Shown here piece by piece: positions 41,998 to 54,487 of a stretch of 64,000 bases of DNA. Numbering within the stretch: position 1 is the stretch's first letter; every line of letters begins with the position of its first letter. A program made the translations under genes and the position numbers. The DNA comes from Siderastrea radians. Its lineage: Eukaryota > Cnidaria > Anthozoa > Scleractinia > Rhizangiidae. The DNA lies in the NCBI GenBank assembly GCA_964017195.1, contig OZ024895.1, forward strand, positions 24,460,233-24,524,232, given 5' to 3'. The notes below the pieces were generated by a model. The model saw only the letters and a list, made by a program, of their open reading frames with translations, was not told where the DNA came from and searched no databases.

Positions 41998-44900
41998 CTA
42001 CACGTCTTTCTTGTTCTCAGCACTATATGGTGGGGGTGGTGGCTGCAACACAGAAAACAATAATTATTTTTAGTTACAAATAATCATTAATAAAAAAGCA
42101 TAGCCAAAGCATGTTCGACCTAAGAAACAATTCAATAGTAATTTTTGGCCAAAAATTTTCAGAAAGAAAGAAAATATATCATGACCCACATGCCATCATT
42201 ATATCTGAGATGAAATAGGAACAGCAATGAATAGGAATATTTTTTCTGCAACAGTGCAAGTACCTGGTTAGAAGGAACATAGACATTTTGCCCTGAGCTG
42301 TACGCCTCTTGTGCTTTGGCACCTAAAAGGCAGACAAAATTACTCAATTATAAACAAATATCTCAAAATATATATTGTGAAAATTCAAAAGTTGTATGCT
42401 GCTAATTGAAATTTGGCACAGGAGTGGTACCATTTTTGATTGACAGCACTAACTTTATGACCAACCATTCAAAGTTAAAAATGAGCATCACAATACAGTG
42501 GAACCCCGCTCTAAGGACACCCGCTTAATAAGGACACCTCGTTATTAAGGACAGTTTTCAAAGTCCCGACAAAAGCCCCATACACTCTTACACCTTGGTT
42601 AATAAGGACAATAAGGACAGTTTTGTCTGTTTCAATGGTGTCCTTATTAACGGGGTTCCACTGTACTTATAAACTCCACGTCTTACCTCCTGCTCCAGGG
42701 AAGTCAGCTGGCGGTGCTGAGGGGGTTGCAGAGTGTCCTGGATATGGAGGAGGATTTTCCTACGAGAAATTATTATCCACATGGAATTAGACTTGTAAGT
42801 TATTCTGTGACACTACTTGATTCCTTGACCCTTAGTAATTTTCAAACATTATATCATACTGCACTGTAGTTAGCTTTGCTAGTAGCATGTCAGCATCGCA
42901 AAAATTGCAGGGGAGAGTCATGGAAATACATGGCAGTTTACAGAATAATGGAGTATTATCTACTCTCTACTTACAGGAGGGGTATACTGCAGTGGTTGTG
43001 TGGCTGCAAAATAAAAAAAAATGCATAGTATATTAAGGTAAGCAAAAGACAATCTGTTAATACTATTACCGGTATAATACTAGCTATGAAGGAATACTCC
43101 AGTTTCGAGTTCTCTTGTGCTCTGTGTTAGCCTTGATTGTGCGTAAGATATTCAGAAGTGAGAGCCAAACCTGTGGAATTCTAAAGCAACTGTATTTTTC
43201 ATTTCTATACATTCCTCGTGTTGTCATGCATCGTTGCCATTGGTTACTACTGGTTCTAAAGAATATATTACATGCTGTTGAGGCTAATGCAGAGCAAAAG
43301 AGAACTGGAAACTGGAGTATTGGTAAGCAAACTGCTTTTGTCTTAAATAATCAAAAATACCATTACCGTAGTAGCCGCCTGGAGGTGGAGGTGCGTAATA
43401 ACCAGGTTGTGGCGGTGGACCATACGAGCCAGGCTGGTTGCCATAGTAACCTGGATAGGGGGGTCCATTGTAGTATCCTGGCTGTTGTTGTGGTGGTGGA
43501 TAGCTGTTAAATACTTGGAATACCTGACCGTTTTGCCCTGCTGGTGGCATGGGTCGTGATCCTGGTCTGTTTGCTGAAACGGTAATCATTTATCATTTCT
43601 GGTGTAGTAAACTATATGGTATTCCTACTGTAATTATCAGCTTTTTCAAAGCAAATTGAAGCAAAGGAATTTAAAAAAATGTAAAGACCGGAATTACCCA
43701 GTTTGCTCTGGGTAGAGGGCATACCTGAAGCTACTGCTTGACGGAAGTGCTCGGCAAATTCTATTGCTCCTCCACTGTTGAAGGTGATATTGAACGTCCC
43801 TCTTCCTGCCCAACCACCTGGTGGATTCATAGTCAAGATGCATCTGTTAGTGTGTGTGTGTGTGTGGGTGGTGGGGGGGGGAGGTTGAAAATATATAGGG
43901 GGCTAGACTCCTTCCTGATTGGAGGCTGCAAGCGGTTACACCAAAGTACTACAAAATTGATGATCCAAGTATAAACTATTAGGACCTTCATTCCAACAAG
44001 GTGTTACCTTCAGGTTCAGAAATAACATCTCCTTTGATGTAATTTGCTCCAAACATAGGCTGTTTGACCTGACAACAATAACATGCAACAGATAAACCAC
44101 AATTAACAAACACATCTGAAACATCATTCACTTATCTCTAAAACATAATCACAAATTTACTTCCCATTTTCTGCAAAATTCATATTCAGAAAGAATTAAG
44201 ACGCTACAACAAGCACATACCGTCAAATGACGGATTAAAGTGGAAAAAGTTCTGAATAACAGGTAAGACTGGATAAGTAATATCAGCTGTTTGAATTGCT
44301 ATTAATAATGAGTATTAAAAGTTAATTCTTCACCATTATTAATTAAGATTTTGTAATACAATTTGCTGACTCACTGATGTAGAATAATCTGCCTTCAAAT
44401 TGCAATTCAAAAATCTTTTGGGCTTTGATTCTCATTGGGTTTGAGATCATAATTAAACTAAAAAAAATAGCTTGTAAATTCAAGAAGACTTAAGGGAATA
44501 TTATCTCAATTTTCATCCCATTTTGATACATTTTTAATGTTTCAAAACTGCGCAATCAGTAAGTTATGTAGTAATCACATGTCAGACAGCGGATTATTTT
44601 ACCTGTACTCCTCTTATGCTCTGGAAATTCATCGAAAATGACCCAACACCTTGGTTACTTGATGGAGCGAATATTACCTGAAAGAAATAAGTACATATTT
44701 TGACACAATTCTTGTGGAAAATCCTTCTCGCAGCGTTTTATTTCCCATCTCATTTGTTGGATACTTTACCATCTCACTTCTGAATACACTTGAGGAAATT
44801 CTCCCAGCATTCTTCAAAAAATAAGGACTTTTTACGTAATTTCGGTGCTAGAAGGAAGTTAACACATCACTTACTCTGTTAGTCGAGATAAATATGTTTC

Positions 44901-45126
44901 CTTTTCGCGATCCTTTGAGAAATCCAGGGATTCCATCTCCTTGAAGTTCAAACTGGACGCCATCTTGATGGTAAACGACACTCACCTTAAGCCAAAACGA
45001 GCAAAAAACTTCACTATAACTCTTCTCCTTATGAAATCTGATAACAAATCTCAAAAGATCTATTACTCACTAGTCTCCATGTAGTGTTAGCCGGCCATCG
45101 GCGGCTTCTACTTTATTTACGGACAT
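41998..45126 (-). CDS. WBP2: WBP2-family protein (GRAM domain, PPxY motifs), 10 exons
   Basis: Coding exons on the minus strand: 45126-45071, 44980-44875, 44677-44603, 44068-44008, 43817-43725, 43573-43367, 43003-42975, 42759-42687, 42322-42264, 42042-41998. All introns are GT-AG and phases agree, giving 188 residues and a TAG stop. Exons 1-5 encode a GRAM-like domain (FLKGSRKGNIFISTNR, QPMFGANYIKGDV, FNSGGAIEFAEHFRQ). Exon 6 is Gly/Pro/Tyr-rich. PPPY motifs in exons 8 and 10 would bind WW domains (YAP/TAZ, NEDD4 family); WBP2 acts as a transcriptional coactivator adaptor. It is shorter than human WBP2 (261 aa). The exon 2 acceptor was placed at 44980 because the upstream AG would create a stop. 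Confidence 0.88.
42494..42665. mobile_element. Tc1/mariner-like MITE in a WBP2 intron
   Basis: 172 bp from TACAGTGGAACCCCG to CGGGGTTCCACTGTA, so flanked by TA. The interior has repeated TAAGGACA motifs. Its end lies 21 bp from the splice donor of exon 8. Confidence 0.88.
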
Positions 45127-45953
45127 TTTCTTTTTCGAGGTTCTTGCTGTAAAACCGAAGTTCGCAAAAAACTATTTTGATCAGAATATGACGTCATGCA
45201 TGTTCGTGGTTTAGTTACCAGGGACTAGTGTGCGCTCAGCAAACAAGACCACAGGGAGCCCAATATTCACAATTCTTTGGCCGCACAAATGCAAAGTATT
45301 TTCTCTCTTTTGTTAGCAGAACAATATTTCAGGGAGAGGGCATAGGTTGTGCAGGAAACTTCTCAGACTCACCTTCAGGAACAAACTTTTTTTCAGTTTC
45401 GACTGAGCAAATAGATGATTTTGAGGGACGGGAAGGTAAGGGTGAGGCAGAAGGGGGGGGGGTCTTCTAGTCGAAGTCCTAATAGCTCCATCTCCATTCT
45501 GTGGCCACTTAACAAATTCCTGTGGACTAGAACGCTTGCTAAAGCGTAGATCTTTTCTGCCATGCCTTGACTGACTTAATCAAAACCCAAGAATAAGGGT
45601 GTCAGGAGGTCAAATCCCAACCAGTTCATGGAATTCTAACAATTACATGCGCTCCAAGGCGTTTCCTTGGTGACGGTGTTTGTTAATGACGTCATCTGTC
45701 AGTTTCCGATCAATTCAGTTCCCAACTGCAAAAATAAACAAGCTTTTTCGTGGATTAAGAGGAAGACATCGCCTGCTGAATGATGTAATCGGTTCAATAA
45801 TCCCATGAATGGAAAATGAAAGAACGCGAATGAAAGCAGGTTGCAAAGCCATCAAAACATTTGACCTCCTCGGCTATTTAGGACTGTTTTGATACATCAT
45901 GTACGTGCCAAGCTCTTTTGTTTACACAGCAGCCGCAGGGCACGGAGTAAACA
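45127..45953. other. WBP2 upstream region; no other gene seen
   Basis: No TATA box is evident near 45127-45200. An ATGACGTCAT (CRE-type palindrome) at 45188-45197 and another TGACGTCA near 45687-45694 could be promoter elements for the WBP2-like gene. Short frames here show no known domain. Confidence 0.4.
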
Positions 45954-46534
45954 TGGACTGGACTCTTGGACTTTTTTTTTCGAGGAAACCCTGGACCATT
46001 TACTTGTTGGAAATGAACCATGAATTCCTATGGCGTCTCGAGATACTAGACAACATTACAATTTTATATTCAAGTCTAAAAGTCTCTATTGAAATAAGTT
46101 TTTGGAAACAATTGAGGGGGGAGGGGATTTGATTGTGACACGCGTTACGTCAACGATAACTGAATTTTATGTACACTGAGATTTGTTGCCAACTTTTTAT
46201 CTTTTGATACAAAGCTTTCTACATTGTTTCTAGAGTCAGACACACAGTTCCCGTCTGATCCGAACCTATCGCAAACACTGGCACCAGAAACACGTCGTTC
46301 ATGTTGAATTCGTAAGACAAAAACATAGTCTTTTTTAAACTAAATTGATTTGTGTTTATTTGAAACGTGATTCAAATCCGTTTCTTGAAATTTTAGTTAA
46401 TATCTTCTCTGTGTGGTCATTAAAATTACTTCTCAAATCTGTCGCCAAGTTTAGTATCATGACCAAGAAATATAATGGTTCAAAAGTAGGTCCACAAAAT
46501 AGTCCAAGAGTCCAGGGTCCAAGAGTCCAGTCCA
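45954..46534. mobile_element. Small element with TGGACTGGACTCTTGGAC inverted ends
   Basis: 45954-45971 and 46517-46534 are perfect 18-bp inverted repeats. Further GTCCAAGAGTCCAGGG units lie inside. The 7-bp rhythm GGACTCT is the same as at the tips of the 6522-9916 element, so this may be a related non-autonomous member. Confidence 0.6.
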
Positions 46535-46728
46535 GTCTCACTATGCTCACACGGCAGTCCCTTGGTCAACAGAAATTAGATATTAGGGTAGTGTTCTTTC
46601 CTTTGTCTTGCTAATGTGATAAGTAACTTTCGCGCGCGCGTGTGTATTTCGTCCGCCCCACAATCGCCATCGCCAAAATTAGAGACTACTCGCAGTCTAG
46701 CTCGTGCCCAACACATGATAACCTATAT

Positions 46729-48116
46729 CACAGGCAGCCCAGACGCGTTGTAAGTGGAGTTCATTTAAAATTAGAAAAGGGTGACAATATATGTAATAGC
46801 ACGAAATAAATCTTTAATTCACGAAATAAATCTTGTTTACTTCTGCTTATTTTGTCCTGTTTAATTAATTTCCGGTTAATCTTGCAGCGCTCTCCTAAAT
46901 TACGCAATCGCTTGTTAGCGTCGCTGCTTATATAACCCGTTAAGCCCATGGTTTGCAGAGATTTATTACAGACTAACCGGTGATAAAAGAATCGAGATAT
47001 CTTGAAATAAATCGTGCCTACCTTCAGCTCAATGTTCCCCTGTTCGTCCTGGCTGGTTTAAATGACATTTTGTGGCTTTTTTCAATCGGAGGTAGCTTCC
47101 ACTAAAGAAGAATTAAAGGCTGGTGACCCGGCCAACGAACCATCTTCACGCGAAGCCCAATAAATTCCCGAATAATGGACGGATCCGCTCCAAATTGCGA
47201 TCAGCTGAACCATGGATTACGTGGTTTTCTGTATATTGCGCGCTGGCTCTCAAAATCCATCGCAACTGCCCGAGAATCCCTCATTTATCTACCTAAACTT
47301 GACCTTTTCGCTTCGTCATGAACCGTGACTCCGACGGGTAGGCTACGGGATTTGAATACTCAAGCTCAGCGACCGCGTCCGCTCGACAAAATAGCACTGG
47401 CTACGGGAGGGACATTCCCAAAGCACATTTGATTCCAGTGGTTATAGTACCGTCCCTCCACTAGCCAGTGCTATTTTGTCGAGCGGACGCGGTCGCTGAG
47501 CTTGAGTATTCAAATCCCGTAGCCTACCCGTCGGAGTCACGGTTCATGACGAAGCGAAAAGGTCAAGTTTAGGTAGATAAATGAGGGATTCTCGGGCTGT
47601 TGCGATGGATTTTGAGAGCCAGCGCGCAATATACAGAAAACCACGTAATCCATGGTTCAGCTGATCGCAATTTGGAGCGGATCCGTCCATTATTCGGGAA
47701 TTTATTGGGCTTCGCGTGAAGATGGTTCGTTGGCCGGGTCACCAGCCTTTAATTCTTCTTTAGTGGAAGCTACCTCCGATTGAAAAAAGCCACAAAATGT
47801 CATTTAAACCAGCCAGGACGAACAGGGGAACATTGAGCTGAAGGTAGGCACGATTTATTTCAAGATATCTCGATTCTTTTATCACCGGTTAGTCTGTAAT
47901 AAATCTCTGCAAACCATGGGCTTAACGGGTTATATAAGCAGCGACGCTAACAAGCGATTGCGTAATTTAGGAGAGCACTGCAAGATTAACCGGAAATTAA
48001 TTAAACAGGACAAAATAAGCAGAAGTAAACAAGATTTATTTCGTGCTATTACATATATTTTCACCCTTTTCTATTTTTAAATGAACTCCACTTACAACGC
48101 GTCTGGGCTGCCTGTG
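46729..48116. mobile_element. 1.39-kb near-perfect palindrome (foldback element)
   Basis: Arms 46729-47413 and 47452-48116 flank a 38-bp spacer. The outer ends read CACAGGCAGCCCAGACGCG, and CCTATAT is duplicated at 46722-46728 and 48117-48123. The left arm is 20 bp longer because of a small duplication of CACGAAATAAATCTT at ~46800-46835. Otherwise only scattered differences were found by eye. There is no coding region. Confidence 0.92.
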
Positions 48117-48260
48117 CCTATATTTGATATCGCGTGATATCTACAACTCGGTGACACTTTTACCTCAATATTGTCACACAAAAAAGGCTGAATTCTAAAG
48201 CGAAAGCCGGTTTGAGCGCACTAGTCAAGCATTCTAGTGACGAGCGCTTTTGCAAAGAAA

Positions 48261-48775
48261 ATGAACTGTATGTGCTGGGGAGGTGTACGGAAGAAGAACA
48301 AGAGCCACAAGAGAGACGCCTTGGAAAAACTCCCTCGGAGCCAACGCGCATTTCACGGGGTTGGACACATCTTGAACGACTTGCTCTCCAGCTTCTGGTT
48401 CAGCTACTTAATCATCTACCTCACCAAGGTGGTGGAGCTTTCGAATCGACAAACGGGGCTCATATTCCTTATTGGTCAAATCGCAGACGGGATATTCACT
48501 CCTTTTATTGGGATCATCTGCGACAGGACAGTATGTCGGTACGGACGGAGAAAAGTGTGGCATCTGATAGGGACAGTGCTCGTATCTGTAATGATCCCCT
48601 TGCTGCTCATCCGATTACTAGAGCAGGAGACTAGCGATGTTCTAAAGATGGTCTACTATGCTGGGATAGTTGCTGTGTGTCAATTTAGTTGGGGATGTGT
48701 GCAGATTAGCCACTTGTCTTTGATTCCGGAGATCTCACGCCGAGAGGATGATCGAGTGGAGCTGAATGCTATCAG
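48261..48775 (+). CDS. MFSD12: MFSD12-like major facilitator, first exon only
   Basis: The ATG at 48261 starts MNCMCWGGVRKKNKSHKRD. Then come about five membrane helices with MFS signatures typical of MFSD12: HILNDLLSSFWFSYLIIYL, GLIFLIGQIADGIFTPFIG and FSWGCVQISHLSLIPEIS. The exon ends at ATCAG followed by GTGTGTTAG, a splice donor. MFSD12 is a lysosomal/melanosomal cystine importer. The remaining helices are not found in the window. The 9.2-kb transposon at 49931 would lie in the following intron, or the gene is truncated. Confidence 0.8.
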
Positions 48776-49921
48776 GTGTGTTAGACAACCATTGATTCAA
48801 TCAGCATTTTTCAACATTATTCGTAATTCATAGAAGAATAAATAACGAAAGGCATGGCTATTAAAATAGCACGAATACTGTTTACCTTGTTGATTGATTT
48901 GGATGACAAGTGTGTCGTTGATTTATTGACCAAACATGGCGACAACACGACGAATCCTTCAAAACAGGTTATCAAGTCTTTCTACTAAGTTTGATTTTCC
49001 AAGTCACGGATGACTTTCACATTTTTTTATTCCCTGTGCAAGTTCATTCGTTTTTGTGCAGTTCTTCTTGATAGATACTGGCAGTTTCAAGCATTCGCTT
49101 TCTACTTGTATCAACTTTCCCTTTCGCAAAAAAATTTTAGACAATTTGATACACCAGATTCTAGTCAACAAACAACTGTATTTCATACAAATTTCTATCA
49201 AAAATTCAATAATGTTTTATGCGATAACCCAAGGCTTTTGATGCTGTATTACAAATTTTCGTCGCTTGTCTCCTTTTCGCAGAACGCCAGGAAAAGTTCT
49301 CTTCGTTGAACCATTGTTCTTCTCAGCTCGATCGGAAAGCATAACGTAACCGGTTTTTATTCTTCATAGTTAAGCCGAGTTTTAAGCAGGAATTTGACTA
49401 TCGATCGGCGAAAACGGATCATAACACTGATCAATCCACGAAAGAACGCTTTTCAAAAGTCGATAGAACAGCAGAAAACAAGTAAAAGAAGAAGATGCAT
49501 GTAAAATATAGGCTCGATAGACCATCTTACCCGATAAATTCTGCGTTTACTAGAGTAAAAGCCCCGTAAAATCCCGTAGAACCCAACTAGTAAGGCGCCT
49601 TCCAACACAAATAAAATATCGATTTCTCGACTCCAATCGATGTCACGTGATTACTGCTACACAGGTAACCCATTACTAAAGATTTTCAAGTTCGTCCTCA
49701 TCCTCGGGAACCCAGGGGTATAATTCTGTCGTTCGTTCCTCACTTCTGGTTAAATAAGTAAATTTAGGGCTGATACACGGTTTATCGCGGTTAAGTGTTG
49801 TAACAAAAAACACTGTTATCTCGATACGACTTAGTGGTGAGTTCACGTCAAGGTTAAAAGGGGCCTCTCGGTCCAAAGTACAACATCTCTTTCACGTTTT
49901 TGGGTGTTGAATGTACTGCTT
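48776..49921. other. Probable intron; no gene seen
   Basis: Sequence after the MFSD12 splice donor. Only short unrelated frames on both strands. Confidence 0.45.
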
Positions 49922-49930
49922 CCCCACTCG

Positions 49931-50336
49931 TAACCTGCGACCAGGCCGAATATTAGCATCGCTCTCATATTCTCTTACGTGGGTCGCTCGCTAAAATAGG
50001 GCCTGATACAATCTCTCACAAGAGTGCGTGTCGGCGGCCAAATTTTGGCCGCGGGAATCTCGCAATCTGATTGGCCCATTAACAATAGAGCTGTCAACGG
50101 AAGTAAATTGTCTACCAGACTTGCTCACAATTTTCAATCCGACCGCCATGGCCAAGGAGCAAGTCTGCCGAGGTAAACGTGTCGCTCAAAGATATTCTCG
50201 TCGTTCTAGGAGAATTGTCATCATTTCTTTCTCTCCTGAGAATGGCGTCCGGTTTGACGCAAGCTGTCTCTCACTCGGAGCAGAGAAGTACAGCAACAGT
50301 GAAGTATGTATCCCGTTTTATCCCATATAAAATATA
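49931..50336. repeat. Type A end of the transposon
   Basis: Repeated in reverse complement at 51546-51978 in the nested copy. It contains an inward-reading open stretch starting ATGGCCAAGGAGCAAG (50148) that ends in GAAGTATGTA, a possible splice donor at ~50304. This could be a first exon. The coding reading differs at only a few residues between the two copies. Confidence 0.75.
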
Positions 50337-50621
50337 AAAATCATATACTAATAAATGCAAAATCTTGCAAAAAAGAAAACGACTTTTTCGCGAGATATTC
50401 CATTTATTTATAGTACTTGTTTCAATATTAATACTAGTAAATGCAACATCTTGCAAAAAGGAAACCGACTTTTTCGCGAGATATTCCATTTATTAGTACA
50501 TGTTTCAATATTAATAGTGGTAAATGCAAAATCTTGCAAAAAAGAAAACGACTTTTTCGCGAGATATTCCATTTATTTATAGTACTTGTTTCAATATTAA
50601 TACTAGTAAATGCAACATCTT
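50337..50621 (+). repeat. 83-bp minisatellite, left array part 1
   Basis: About 3.4 units of AAATGCAAAATCTTGCAAAA, AAGAAAACGACTTTTTCGCG, AGATATTCCATTTATTAGTA. It continues after the nested insertion at 51988. Confidence 0.93.
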
Positions 50622-50630
50622 GCAAAAAGG

Positions 50631-51978
50631 TAACCTGCGATCAGGCTCTATTTTCGTTTCGCTCGGTGAAACATTCTGGCGGGAAGGGCGAAACGAAAAA
50701 TAGGGCCTGATACAATTCTTCTACGGAACGTCTGCCGCCCACTTTTTTGATTGATTGACATTCAACAAAACGGCCAATCAAAATTTGTTTTGCTTGCACG
50801 CTCCTCGGTATGCAAATTTCCCATATGTGTATGTAATGGCATTCGCAAAAAGTCCTAAAATGTCGGCAAAAATAAAATCACAGGCTACCATAAATCTTGG
50901 CACTAGCGTTCAAATTTACAACTTGAAGGTACGCGCTCCGGTATTGTACATAGTTGCTCTGTCTGAGCTGAAACTGAATGAAAATTCAGAACACGACGAG
51001 GTTGTCATGTACCAAAATATGCTGCATGTTTGAATCCTTTCTCATTTATCCGGAAATATTCTCTACGCATTTGTCACCGATTTTCTGCGTAAAATACCTT
51101 GGGAAATTAAGAGAAATAACTTCAGTTTCACTCTTTAGAAAAAAGATATCAATAAAACCGTTTATAAACAAACGAGTGTTTTGTAATTTCATTTAGTTCC
51201 AGAAGTGATAAATATTTGAGATTAACAGCGAATTTCATCTCTAAACAGCAGCGAATTTTAAAACGAAGAACATTTATTATAAACCTAGTCAGATCCTTTG
51301 ATATCAATGTCAGAGATCATTAAAACGACATTATTAACACTGAATGAATAAACTGAAAGTCTTTATTACCTAGGTAAAAATAAATATAGCATCTCGCTGA
51401 GTGCGGCTCTCACTAAACATCAGCTTATCGTTAAGTTTACGGAATTATCGGTTGACTTGTTGATCATTCTTGGCGAAAGATACTTGCTGTTCGTTTTGTT
51501 TCGTAAAACGCGGATACAACCACTGCTCTGCTTATATTGTCAATACTAGCTGAAAGCCTTCAAATGAAAATTTGGAGACACGATGCGATAAAACGGGATA
51601 CATACTTCACTGTTGCTGTACTTCTCTGCTCCGAGTGAGAGACAGCTTGCATCAAACCGGACGCCATTCTCAGGAGAGAAAGAAATGATCACAATTCTCC
51701 TAGAACGACGAGAATATCTTTGAGCGACACGTTTACCTCTGCAGACTTGTTCCTTGGCCATGGCGGTCGGATTGAAAATTGTGAGCAAGTCTCGTAGACA
51801 ATTTACTTCCGTTGACAGCTCTATTGTTAAAGGGCCAATCAGATTGCGAGATTGCCGCGGCCAAAATTTGGCCGCCGACATGAACTTCTGTGAGAGATTG
51901 TATCAGGCCCTATTTTAGCGAGCGACCCACGTAAGAGAATATGAGAGCGATGCTAAAATTCGGCCTGATCGCAGGTTA
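50631..51978. mobile_element. Nested 1.35-kb relative of the same transposon
   Basis: Ends TAACCTGCGATCAGGC on both sides, with 9-bp duplication GCAAAAAGG at 50622-50630 and 51979-51987. The left end is type B (matches 58556-59152) and the right end is type A (matches 49931-50336). It is an internally deleted member in opposite orientation, lacking minisatellite and core, that jumped into the minisatellite of its larger relative. Confidence 0.88.
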
Positions 51979-51987
51979 GCAAAAAGG

Positions 51988-52690
51988 AAACCGACTTTTT
52001 CGCGAGATATTCCAGTTATTAGTACATGTTTCAATATTAATACTAGTAAATGCAAAATCTTGCAAAAAGGAAAACGACTTTTTCGCGAGATATTCCATTT
52101 ATTAGTACATGTTTCAATATTAATACTAGTAAATGCAAAATCTTGCAAAAAAGAAAACGACTTTTTCGCGAGATATTCCATTTATTAGTACATGCTTCAT
52201 TGTTAATACTAGTAAATGTAAAATCTTGCAAAAAGGAAAACGACTTTTTCGCGAGATATTCCATTTATTAGTACATGTTTCATTGTTAATACTAGTAAAT
52301 GTAAAATCTTGCAAAAAAGAAAACGACTTTTTCGCGAGATATTCCATTTATTAGTACATGTTTCAATATTAATACTAGTAAATGTAAAATCTTGCAAAAA
52401 CGAAAACGACTTTTTCGCGAGATATTCCATTTATTAGTACATGTTTCATTGTTAATAGTAGTAAATGTAAAATCTTGCAAAAAGGAAAACGACTTTTTCG
52501 CGGGATATTCCATTTATTAGTACATGTTTCAATATTAATACTAGTAAATGCAAAATCTTGCAAAAAAGAAAACGACTTTTTCGCGCGATATTCCATTCAT
52601 TAGTACATGTTTCATTGTTAATACTAATAAATGCAAAGTCTTGGAAAAAAAGAAAACGACGTTTTTGCAAGATAATCCATTTATAGTTAA
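51988..52690 (+). repeat. 83-bp minisatellite, left array part 2
   Basis: About 8.5 units at exactly 83-bp spacing, two alternating variants of the last third (CAATATTAATACTAG and CATTGTTAATACTAG). Confidence 0.95.
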
Positions 52691-54487
52691 AAACGGTGAT
52701 GGGCCTGCGCGGCTCCCACGCGTGTGTTTTAGCCTTTTAAAATGGCTTAAAAATTTAAGCCAGAAGTTGTAACTGCAGGTTTGATTTGTCATCCTCTTTT
52801 TAGTGTCTACAAGAGTAACAGGCCTGCGCGCGCGGTTTAGCCTTTCTCGAGTTTTGCTCTCACAAGTATATCTTTGAGGGAACGCCCTCTTTTGTACGAT
52901 ATTAGGGGCGGTTCCTTGAAAATGTTGTTTAGCAATGGTTGCTGTGTTATGAAACCCAGTCAAACCCAGTTAAACTTGTGAATCCTCAACGAACTTGTAG
53001 AAGAAATGTGGCAAAATCGAATACTCTCAACTAAAAGGGTCATTAAAATCCTAAAGCATTTCTTGTGAGGAAAATTGCTTTAATTGTACTACAAACTTAA
53101 CGTTTTGTACTTTTTCATAATAACTCGTACTCGTAAATGTGGTCATGTGTTAGCAAATGTGAACATGTCGTTATGCGAGTGTTGAAGTGGTGGAAACACA
53201 TTGCAAGCGAAGCGAGTCAACAAAGAGACTCACTGGTTATCAAGGCTTCGCCGCTCATGCAGGACTACACTAACTTATGGTATAGCTTTTATGAAGAATT
53301 CCCCAATATCTAGTCAACACTCTAGAAAACACATTTCCCAACTGAAAAAGTGCGACTGAAGGGAAAGCTTTACCGAAAACTGATAGACCACGTGTTTTTT
53401 TTTTTTTCTGAAATTCGTAATTTGGTCAGTACACACACCAACATAAATAACCAACATAAATTATTGTGCATTTTAAGTCGTGTATAAGCTTGCTGGCCCA
53501 CATCGAAGATAAATAAATGCAAGTTCTAAGGAGCTACGTCACGGATAACGCATCTTGAAAAAACTGGCAAGTTTTTTCGAGCTTTTTCATTTGTAATCCT
53601 TCTTAATCTCCCTCAGACGTAACCATCCTTGTTTAGTTTTGGTTTATTGTTACCTCTTTGGTGTTTTTCTACCTTAGGAAACTATTATTTTGAGGTTTCC
53701 TTCAACGAGAAAATAGTTTTGTCAGATCAGAAAAATGAATGACAATACCATGACATAGTTTCTTTAAGCTAAATCACTGAGAAAGAAGCTCGGTGCAGTA
53801 CTTACACGTGAAGTGTTCCGTCAAGTCATCTATGCTTGGGATCTTATCCCAAGCCGAGCCACGTACATACAGAGATCTTCTGAGATCCATCACAATGTCC
53901 TGTCAGTACTGGCGCTTCTATCACTTAGCTTCGTATAATCTCTCCAGAAATGGTTATATCGAAACCCAAACTCGAGAGCGACACAAATAAAGTGAAGTGC
54001 GAACGGGCGGTATCCTGCGAATCCTGCAATCTGATTGGTTCCTGGAGCTCTACCCGCGCGAAAACCATTGAATGAAAATTAAAAAGCGTGCAAACCTCGG
54101 TTGAACTTGATTTTTTTAAAGTTTAATGGCTAAAAGATTAAAGATGCGAATTTTTCGTCGACTCTTAATTCGAACATGTGTTGTAAATAGAAACTCTAAC
54201 AAGAAGGTAAATTGAAGGCCTTGTAATTGCTTAAAGAGGCGAGTAGTCGTTTTGATTGTGTGCTTGGTAGTAGCTTAGCATAGCAGCTAGTGACTATGTT
54301 GTTGATTTCACTTCACACAGCAGTTTATTTTTGAAATTGCACTCGCTGTAATGCCTTTGACTTCGATATGTTAAATGAATTTATTTTTTAGTCTTGTCGC
54401 TTCGTTTATCGAGATTCTACAGGTTTTTTTATAGGAATGTTTGATTAATTTGCCTTTTTATCTGCCATGAAAGACTTTTGGTGCATT
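52691..54487. other. Transposon core, no gene recognised
   Basis: Two copies of a GGCCTGCGCG...GTTTAGCC-type block (52698-52735 and 52819-52842) and a poly-T tract at 53396-53410. Frames such as 53793-53990 show no known domain. Confidence 0.4.

Noticed and set aside
52043..52670. Many ~73-codon frames repeated at 83-bp steps
   Set aside because: They arise from reading the 83-bp minisatellite, which happens to be open in several frames; the period is not a multiple of three.
51988..52690. Possible CRISPR array
   Set aside because: Units are contiguous 83-bp monomers with no unique spacers, in a eukaryotic transposon.
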